From contig FR903071.1 in NCBI GenBank assembly GCA_000438195.1, positions 1-48,824 on the forward strand: a DNA stretch of 48,824 nt, read 5' to 3'. This DNA comes from Mycoplasma sp. CAG:776. Lineage in GTDB: Bacteria; Bacillota_I; Bacilli_A; RF39; UBA660. A model generated the notes under the pieces. That model worked only from the letters and a program-made list of their open reading frames with translations. It was not told where the DNA came from and did no database searches. Position 1 is the first letter of the stretch. Every line of letters begins with the position of its first letter. Position numbers and translations under genes: made by a program. Shown piece by piece: positions 43,883-48,824 of the stretch.

Positions 43883-45272
43883 CAATTTTTAAAAAGTTTG
43901 TTAATCTTACATTATTAATTGCAGGTAGCCCACCTGTAATAATAATTTTCTCTTCTGCTTCTAATTTAAAATAATCAATGGCTTTTTCTTTTACTAATTC
44001 CACTAATTCATCTGTGTCATCCATTAATGGTACTAGTGTAGTATAAACACCATAATTTAAGGCTAAACTTCTTGCTACTTCTTTCGTTGTACAAGTTGCT
44101 AAAATTGGACAATTTGGTCTAAAATTACTAATCATACGAGTACTATAGCCACTAATTGCTTCAGCAACAATCGCTTTTACATCAACATATTTAGTCAAAT
44201 CTACAGCGCTTCTAGCAATACATTCTGTTCTACCTATTTTTCCTAAATAACCAAAATGATTTTCACTATGTTCTTCAGCATCATTAGCAATACTTGCCAT
44301 AAATTGAACTGTTTCTACGGGATATGCTCCAACAGTTGTTTCACCACTTAGCATGACAGCATCTGTTCCATCTAATACCGCATTTGCTACATCGGTAACT
44401 TCAGCACGAGTTGGACGTGAGTTCTTCTTCATACTCTCTAACATCTCTGTTGCGACAATACAAAATTTTCCGTGTTCTCTTGCCTTTCTAATGATTAATT
44501 TTTGATATACTGGTAAAAGAGAAATTGGCACTTCTTCGCCAAGATCTCCACGAGCTACCATAACACCATCACTTACACTTAAAATTTCATCTAAATTATC
44601 AATTCCTGTTTTACTTTCAATTTTAGATACAATTTTCATATTACTCTTTTGTTCATTAATGATTTTACGTGCTTCTAATACATCTTCTTTGGTAGAAACA
44701 AATGAAAGAGCCAAAAAGTCACCATTATTTTCACAAGCATAGATAATATCTTCTTTATCTACTTCACTAATAAATGGAATATCTAGTTTTACTCCTGGAA
44801 CAAATAAACTCTTTTTACTTTTTAAAATTCCTCCATTAATTACCTTACAAGTTACTCCATCATCTTCTTTACTAATTACTTCTATTTTCATTAGTCCATT
44901 TTCTAATTGAATGTTACTGCCAATTTCTAAACTATCTAAAGCTTCTGGATGGTTTACACTAAAACGAGCATTATTGCCAATTACATTTTCTTTTACGACA
45001 CGAATTGTATTTCCAGGAATTAATTCAATTCCTTCTTCTATCGCTTCCCCACTTCTAAACTCTGGTCCTTTTGTATCATAAAGTAAACCAATATTGTGGT
45101 TTTCTTCTTCGTTTATCCATGCTACTAAATCACGTACTGTCTCTCTTTCCTCTATTGTTGCATGAGAAAAATTTACTCTCGCTACATTCATTCCTGCATG
45201 AACTAACTTTCTAAATACTTCTTTTTTATTTGTAGCAGGTCCAATACTACATACAATTTTTGTTTTTTTCAT
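43863..45272 (-). CDS. pyk: Pyruvate kinase
   Basis: A 469-residue glycolytic enzyme transferring phosphate from phosphoenolpyruvate to ADP. It has the N-terminal KTKIVCSIGPATN and NVARVNFSHA, the active-site SKIESKTGIDN with the catalytic Lys, and MVARGDLGEEV and ATEMLESM. It lacks the extra C-terminal phosphohistidine-type domain of Bacillus enzymes, so it is the short form. GGAGGGG precedes the ATG. It feeds pyruvate to the PFOR encoded at the left of the window. Confidence 0.96.
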   Translation of the reverse strand: MKKTKIVCSIGPATNKKEVFRKLVHAGMNVARVNFSHATIEERETVRDLVAWINEEENHNIGLLYDTKGPEFRSGEAIEEGIELIPGNTIRVVKENVIGNNARFSVNHPEALDSLEIGSNIQLENGLMKIEVISKEDDGVTCKVINGGILKSKKSLFVPGVKLDIPFISEVDKEDIIYACENNGDFLALSFVSTKEDVLEARKIINEQKSNMKIVSKIESKTGIDNLDEILSVSDGVMVARGDLGEEVPISLLPVYQKLIIRKAREHGKFCIVATEMLESMKKNSRPTRAEVTDVANAVLDGTDAVMLSGETTVGAYPVETVQFMASIANDAEEHSENHFGYLGKIGRTECIARSAVDLTKYVDVKAIVAEAISGYSTRMISNFRPNCPILATCTTKEVARSLALNYGVYTTLVPLMDDTDELVELVKEKAIDYFKLEAEEKIIITGGLPAINNVRLTNFLKIEEITNK

Positions 45273-45328
45273 ATAAACATCCCCTCCATAACATTTGGAA
45301 ATATCATTTTACTACAAAATTAGTCAAA

Positions 45329-45359
45329 AATAAAGACAAAGTTTGTTTTTTCTTTGTCT
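45329..45359 (-). terminator. Terminator of the SipW-like gene
   Basis: AGACAAAG (45334-45341) pairs with CTTTGTCT (45352-45359) around a 10-base loop and is followed on the minus strand by a T-rich run. The stem overlaps the stop codon. Confidence 0.75.
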
Positions 45360-45897
45360 AAATAGGGTTGTTGTATTGTTTAAAATCTGGCTTTTTCATC
45401 TTCATTAATTTTTTCTGAAGTAATTTTTCTATTATACTGGTTATAATTATGGTAATAATTGCTATAATTAAAATCATAGGTTTAAATAAATATGTTACTA
45501 CTTTCCCTAATACCGGTATAATATTAATAACTGTTCCTACTACTAAATCCTTTTTAACTATTGTTTCCTTTTCATTATTTATTATTATATTATCTTCTTT
45601 AATTTTGCTCACTTTTCCTAAACTAAATTCTGTATCTTCTTGGTAAAATGCTATCTTTCCTTCTTCTGGTAATTTATTTAAGTCAATTAAAACAAAATCA
45701 CCATTTTTTAAATCCAATTCCTTATTATCTTCTACAATATTTACATAAGAATATCCTAGAAAAGAAATATACCCTTCTTTTTGAACTTGTCCTAAAATTA
45801 AATTTAAAAGATTTAATACTATTACAACTATTAATAATATGTTGATTATTCCAAGTAGTCTTTGACAAACAGAAATTATAGCTTTTAATATTTTCAT
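45358..45897 (-). CDS. SipW-like signal peptidase family (S26) protein, altered active site
   Basis: A 179-residue membrane protein with an N-terminal helix (about 14-35), an S26-like outer domain and a C-terminal helix (about 130-152). FLGYS (46-50) followed by LKNGDFVLID matches the Ser segment and GD box of signal peptidases, with S50 as possible nucleophile. Where SipW-type enzymes have a catalytic His (in a THR context), LGKVSKI has Lys (K95). It could be a Ser/Lys enzyme or inactive. It lies upstream-adjacent in the genome to a SipW-type exported Ig-domain protein, its most likely substrate. The family call is moderate. Confidence 0.6.
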   Translation of the reverse strand: MKILKAIISVCQRLLGIINILLIVVIVLNLLNLILGQVQKEGYISFLGYSYVNIVEDNKELDLKNGDFVLIDLNKLPEEGKIAFYQEDTEFSLGKVSKIKEDNIIINNEKETIVKKDLVVGTVINIIPVLGKVVTYLFKPMILIIAIITIIITSIIEKLLQKKLMKMKKPDFKQYNNPI

Positions 45898-46055
45898 ACT
45901 CTACACCTATCTTTTATTATTATAAAACGGGTGTATAGAGATCGTTAATTTTTTTAAAATTACTTTACATTTTACTTACATTTTTCTTTGAATTTTATGC
46001 ATTTAGTGAGTATTATTTATTCTTTATGTTTTACTCTAAAATTAATTAAGATGTC

Positions 46056-47654
46056 TTATTTAACTATGGAAATTCCATTACTATAAAGATATGTATTACT
46101 TGTAAATCCATAATTATCTTGAGCTTTTACTCTTACAATTATAGATTTTGTATTAGATGGTATTGCTATGTTATAAGAAGTGCTACTAGTAGTAGCAACC
46201 GTAGTCCATGTTGCTCCTCCATTAATGCTATATTCATATTGGTAACTAATTGTTCCTCCATAAGTATTAGAACGTGTATTAACTGTTGCTGTTACATTTG
46301 TTCCTGATAAAGAAAGCGTCACACCATTAGGATCTATGATATCATTTCCTTGATAAGTATACCAATATGAGCCAGATATAGCATCTGTTGGATATGTTGA
46401 ATTGGAAGTACCTGACACATTTTCAATTAAAGATCCTTTGGAAGTCATTAAAGAATATCTATATGTAGGTTGATTTTGATTATATGATCTTACTTCTGGT
46501 AAAACATAAATTGCATTTTGAGGATGATTACTATCATAATAATTTGAGTCATAGGAATTAGGAACATTTATATAAGCAACTAAAGAAATTGTTCCTCCAC
46601 TTACAAAAGATAGTGGGAAAATATATTGAAATTCTGTATTTTCTGTTATTGGATTTAGCGAAACAGCGGCATAAAACTGTTTACTGTTACCTTCATTATA
46701 GACAATCCCAGTTTGTGAAAAAGAAAAACTATTTTTATATTGTCCACTAAGAACGTTTGTTTTTACAATATTTGACAATTTAAATGTGTTATTACTTGAT
46801 TTAACATATTTTTCTGATAGTGCAAAATAAAGAGGTGTCTCAAACTCAATCGAAAAATAGCCACCTTCTGTTGGAGACCATGAATTACTTCCACTTCCTT
46901 TAGCTCCATCTATCCATGTTTTAATTTGATTTCCGCTAATTGACGTTCCTAAGTACTCTTCATTTATATTTTGACTTAAATTATACTTTCCCCACACATA
47001 TCTATTTGTATTACTTATACTTCCTATTTGAACTGAGCTTGTTACTATAATGTTATTTCCTTTTTTGTCTATAATGGATGCTTCTACTACTGCTGTTCCA
47101 TTAGATTTACCTGTTACTACTCCAGTATTCTCATTAATGCTTGCATAAGCACTACCTGATGTTATGGAATATGTAATACTTTCGTATTCAGAATCTATTA
47201 TTAAGTTTGGATTAGATGTGTTATTTATTGTTGTTGCATTGTATGAAAGAGTTGCGGTCGTGATTCCTAGTATTGAATTAAAATACAATGTACATTTAGT
47301 ACCTTTAGTTGTAAAAGGGGCAATGCTAAAACTTCTTGTTTCACTATCATAATTTAATACTAAATTTTCTATTGTACTTCCATCTTTATATGTACATACA
47401 CTTTTTTCTGCATCTAAAGTATACATAACACTTTCATCTAACGTATCTACTTCATTTCCATTGACATAAATAGCTACTATATTTAAATCTGCTAAACTGT
47501 AATTAATTGTTCCACTTACTAAAGGAATGCTCTGTGTTGCTCTATATTTTGCTTTTGTAAAATTTAATACTACTGCACTAATTACTGCTACTATCAAAAT
47601 TCCTATCATAATATTTCTTTTTAAATGACTTCTTTTTAATATCTCAAATTTCAT
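46056..47654 (-). CDS. SipW/TasA-type exported protein with bacterial Ig-like domain
   Basis: A 532-residue surface protein. The basic start LKRSHLKRN and membrane segment (about 14-30) end in KAKYRAT, followed by SGTINYSLADLNIVAIYVNG, the pattern of SipW-dependent TasA-like proteins in this group. A Big_2-type Ig domain follows (about 140-210, with NENTGVVTGKSNGTAVV). A unique central region of about 220 residues comes next, then a C-terminal fibronectin/Ig-like domain (about 445-532, with YSINGGATWTT). AAGGAG precedes the ATG. A strong promoter with an embedded palindrome lies upstream, next to the divergent XRE regulator. Probably adhesive; ligand unknown. Confidence 0.75.
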   Translation of the reverse strand: MKFEILKRSHLKRNIMIGILIVAVISAVVLNFTKAKYRATQSIPLVSGTINYSLADLNIVAIYVNGNEVDTLDESVMYTLDAEKSVCTYKDGSTIENLVLNYDSETRSFSIAPFTTKGTKCTLYFNSILGITTATLSYNATTINNTSNPNLIIDSEYESITYSITSGSAYASINENTGVVTGKSNGTAVVEASIIDKKGNNIIVTSSVQIGSISNTNRYVWGKYNLSQNINEEYLGTSISGNQIKTWIDGAKGSGSNSWSPTEGGYFSIEFETPLYFALSEKYVKSSNNTFKLSNIVKTNVLSGQYKNSFSFSQTGIVYNEGNSKQFYAAVSLNPITENTEFQYIFPLSFVSGGTISLVAYINVPNSYDSNYYDSNHPQNAIYVLPEVRSYNQNQPTYRYSLMTSKGSLIENVSGTSNSTYPTDAISGSYWYTYQGNDIIDPNGVTLSLSGTNVTATVNTRSNTYGGTISYQYEYSINGGATWTTVATTSSTSYNIAIPSNTKSIIVRVKAQDNYGFTSNTYLYSNGISIVK

Positions 47655-47702
47655 AGCTAAGCTCCTTATTATGAAGTATTACTTCATTTGTTTTGGATTT
47701 AT

Positions 47703-47730
47703 ATAAGCTATGATAAGTTTCTTAGCTTAT
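47703..47730 (-). other. Inverted repeat at the start of the leader of the Ig-domain gene
   Basis: ATAAGCTA (47703-47710) and TAGCTTAT (47723-47730) form an 8-bp perfect stem with a 12-base loop, starting about 7 bases after the -10 of the promoter. In RNA it would be a hairpin at the 5' end of the transcript, likely stabilising it; in DNA it could be a second regulator site. Confidence 0.45.
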
Positions 47731-47736
47731 ACTTAA

Positions 47737-47765
47737 ATTATAATTTGAGCTAGTTCAAAAGTCAA
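47737..47765 (-). promoter_or_regulatory. Promoter with palindromic operator for the Ig-domain protein
   Basis: On the minus strand TTGACT (47765-47760), a 17-bp spacer and TATAAT (47742-47737). Fifteen to sixteen of the spacer bases form the imperfect palindrome TTTGAACTAGCTCAAA, with one mismatched pair. A dimeric repressor bound there would block RNA polymerase. The divergent tandem-XRE gene is the obvious candidate. Promoter is seen; operator role is inferred. Confidence 0.7.
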
Positions 47766-47842
47766 GAAAATTCTCATTATTAGTATACCAATGATAAAAT
47801 GATATGTTGTCTGTGAGAAAATTTGTTTGGTGACATAAGAAT

Positions 47843-48298
47843 ATGCTGTATGGAAAAAGATTAAAAAATTTGAGAGAAAGAAATGGGATAACCCAAGAGC
47901 AATTAGGATTATTAATTGGCGTTACAAAGCAAGCTTATCATCATTTTGAAGTAGAATATACAATTATTCCACTTAAACATTTGAATGATTTATGTAATTA
48001 TTTTGGTGTCTCTTTAGATTATATTTTTGAATTTAATAATATAAATCAATATCAAAATTCTATTTGTGAAATCAACCTTGAAATGGTAAAAAATAGATTA
48101 AAAGAATTTAGGAAAGAAAATAAATTATCTCAAGTAAAATTATCGTTTCTTTTAAATGTTGCTAAGGGTACTATCGGAAATTATGAAACAGCTAGAAGCT
48201 TAATTGCAACTCCATTTTTATATACTATCTGTAAAAAATATCATATTTCTGCTGATTATCTTTTAGGTAAAGTTGATAGTCCTAAATACCTTAAATAG
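47843..48298 (+). CDS. Transcriptional regulator with two XRE-type HTH domains
   Basis: A 151-residue protein made of two successive Cro/C1-type helix-turn-helix domains. The first covers about 5-62 (ITQEQLGLLIGVTKQAYHHFE) and the second about 80-140 (SQVKLSFLLNVAKGTIGNYE). Two complete DNA-binding domains in one small chain, without a sensor domain, are uncommon. It is divergent from the Ig-domain surface protein, whose promoter contains a palindrome. GGTGA lies eight bases before the ATG, a rather weak ribosome site. A terminator follows. It probably represses the surface gene. Confidence 0.85.
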   Translation: MLYGKRLKNLRERNGITQEQLGLLIGVTKQAYHHFEVEYTIIPLKHLNDLCNYFGVSLDYIFEFNNINQYQNSICEINLEMVKNRLKEFRKENKLSQVKLSFLLNVAKGTIGNYETARSLIATPFLYTICKKYHISADYLLGKVDSPKYLK

Positions 48299-48311
48299 GT
48301 ATTTTTATTTT
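48284..48311 (+). terminator. Terminator of the tandem-XRE gene
   Basis: AAATACCT (48284-48291) pairs with AGGTATTT (48297-48304) around TAAAT, followed by TTATTTT. It overlaps the stop codon. Confidence 0.65.
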
Positions 48312-48322
48312 CGACTTAATTG

Positions 48323-48505
48323 TCAAACAGTATCGGATTTTGTCGGACGTTTTTTCTTGATTATTTCTTTATTTTCCTTCATAATAAAGTCTTGAGCATT
48401 GGGACTGATGTCTACTAAACTAGACAAATTTCTATTGCCTTGCCTCCTTATAGGGTTTTGGTTAATAGAAAGGAGTAGAGATTTAGTTAGTGAAGAAAAT
48501 TGTTT
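48323..48505 (-). pseudogene. Orphan 60-codon frame, remnant of a small basic protein
   Basis: On the minus strand the frame is open from 48505 to the TGA at 48323 and has no convincing start. AAGGAGG at 48449-48443 is not followed by a usable start codon at the right distance; a TTG at 48427 is 15 bases away. The C-terminal part reads SLVDISPNAQDFIMKENKE and ends KKKRPTKSDTV, charged and helical like small DNA-binding proteins of mobile elements. I call it a remnant because of the missing start. The stretch 48299-48673 otherwise holds small hairpins (for example 48409-48426) and no clear gene. Confidence 0.4.
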
Positions 48506-48597
48506 CTAAACTTATAAATTGGTTTCAACCAAAAAAGACATCAACTATTATTATTGTAAGAAACAATATAACGGTTAATGTCTACACACAAAAGTAG
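48490..48597 (+). CDS. Possible 35-residue basic peptide
   Basis: A GTG at 48490 opens a 35-codon frame with a basic, partly hydrophobic peptide (KKIVSKLINWFQPKKTS, then IIIV). AAAGGAG lies about 14 bases upstream, too far for a good ribosome site. An inverted repeat (TTGGTT / AACCAA) lies within it. It overlaps the orphan frame on the other strand. Only tentatively a gene. Confidence 0.15.
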   Translation: MKKIVSKLINWFQPKKTSTIIIVRNNITVNVYTQK

Positions 48598-48673
48598 GCA
48601 TTTAGACCTAATGCTCTACTAATTTAGAGTTTATCATATTTTACTTTTAAATACAAGTGGAGTTCTTATGAAA

Positions 48674-48824
48674 TTACATGTTTTCTAATATGTTTTTTAT
48701 TTTTTCTTTTATTCTATTAATATCTGATTCTAGTAATATTTCTTCTATAATAGTTTTTGTTTTATAATTATGTAAAATTGTTTCATATTCTTCTAACTTT
48801 TCTATGGCACTCTTTAAAGTTTTC
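48674..48824 (-). CDS. C-terminal end of an unknown helical protein (cut by window edge)
   Basis: Forty-nine codons and a TAA read leftwards from the window edge. The sequence is charged and helical (IEKLEEYETILHNYKTKT, later NRIKEKIKNILENM), as in coiled coils. The start lies outside the window. No family can be given. Confidence 0.5.
   Translation of the reverse strand, partial: KTLKSAIEKLEEYETILHNYKTKTIIEEILLESDINRIKEKIKNILENM

Noticed and set aside
45889..45945. Inverted repeat (CTCTACACC with GGTGTATAGAG) that could hide the ribosome site of the SipW-like gene
   Set aside because: The arms need a two-base bulge, and the likely -10 (TATAAT) lies between them, so the far arm would not be in the transcript.
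1..48824. CRISPR arrays, tRNA or rRNA genes, complete insertion sequences
   Set aside because: I looked for evenly spaced repeats, cloverleaf-type segments and paired terminal repeats with a transposase and found none that I could support.

Overview
The window looks like chromosomal DNA of a walled, AT-rich, low-GC Gram-positive bacterium, most like an uncultured anaerobic gut lineage of Bacilli/Mollicutes affinity (RF39-type). That placement is inference from gene content and codon use; no rRNA or tRNA gene was seen. TGA is used as a stop (for example at the end of the ThyX gene) and Trp is TGG, so the code is standard. Strong Shine-Dalgarno sites (AGGAGG type) precede most genes and nearly all genes lie on the minus strand.

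Layout, left to right. 1-3.9 kb: the start of a SipW/TasA-type exported protein, a small XRE regulator with a direct repeat in its leader, and pyruvate:ferredoxin oxidoreductase. 4-7.95 kb: a three-gene surface operon (two related membrane-anchored proteins and a thermolysin-like HExxH membrane protein) behind a promoter whose spacer contains ten consecutive G, a likely phase-variation switch. 8-14.2 kb: YebC-type regulator, then a ZIP transporter/SDR/patatin operon, then two zinc-ribbon membrane proteins. 14.2-18.6 kb: a TPR glycosyltransferase next to two collagen-like proteins that share an unusual Cys-containing N-terminus, with gmk between them. 18.6-26.9 kb: a type IV secretion-like cluster (two pilin-like proteins, VirB6-like, helical protein, PrgI, TraC-like, VirB4) with no relaxase or coupling protein. 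A GC-richer 108-bp relic resembling a diversity-generating-retroelement template repeat follows VirB4. 27-37.8 kb: housekeeping genes: murC, dusB, pduL, an operon of cystathionine enzyme-dapF-murE, thyX-tmk and a PHP phosphoesterase. 37.8-45.3 kb: clpC, an overlapping five-gene operon (NUDIX, nucleotidyltransferase, a Zn-ribbon protein faintly like a class I tRNA synthetase, peptidase E, NUDIX), then pyruvate kinase. 45.3-48.8 kb: a SipW-like protein, a large Ig-domain exported protein, and a divergent tandem-XRE regulator whose probable operator is a palindrome inside the target promoter; the last 500 bp hold gene remnants and a partial gene.

How the genes fit together. Pyruvate kinase, PFOR and PduL outline fermentation of phosphoenolpyruvate to acetyl phosphate. 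MurC, MurE (DNPR motif) and DapF indicate a peptidoglycan wall with meso-diaminopimelate or a close analogue. Surface display is a strong theme: collagen-like proteins, TasA/Ig proteins, a T4SS-like channel and a switchable surface operon. Two decayed Rpn-family nuclease/transposase genes, the orphan template-repeat-like segment and the remnants at the right edge record past mobile-element activity.
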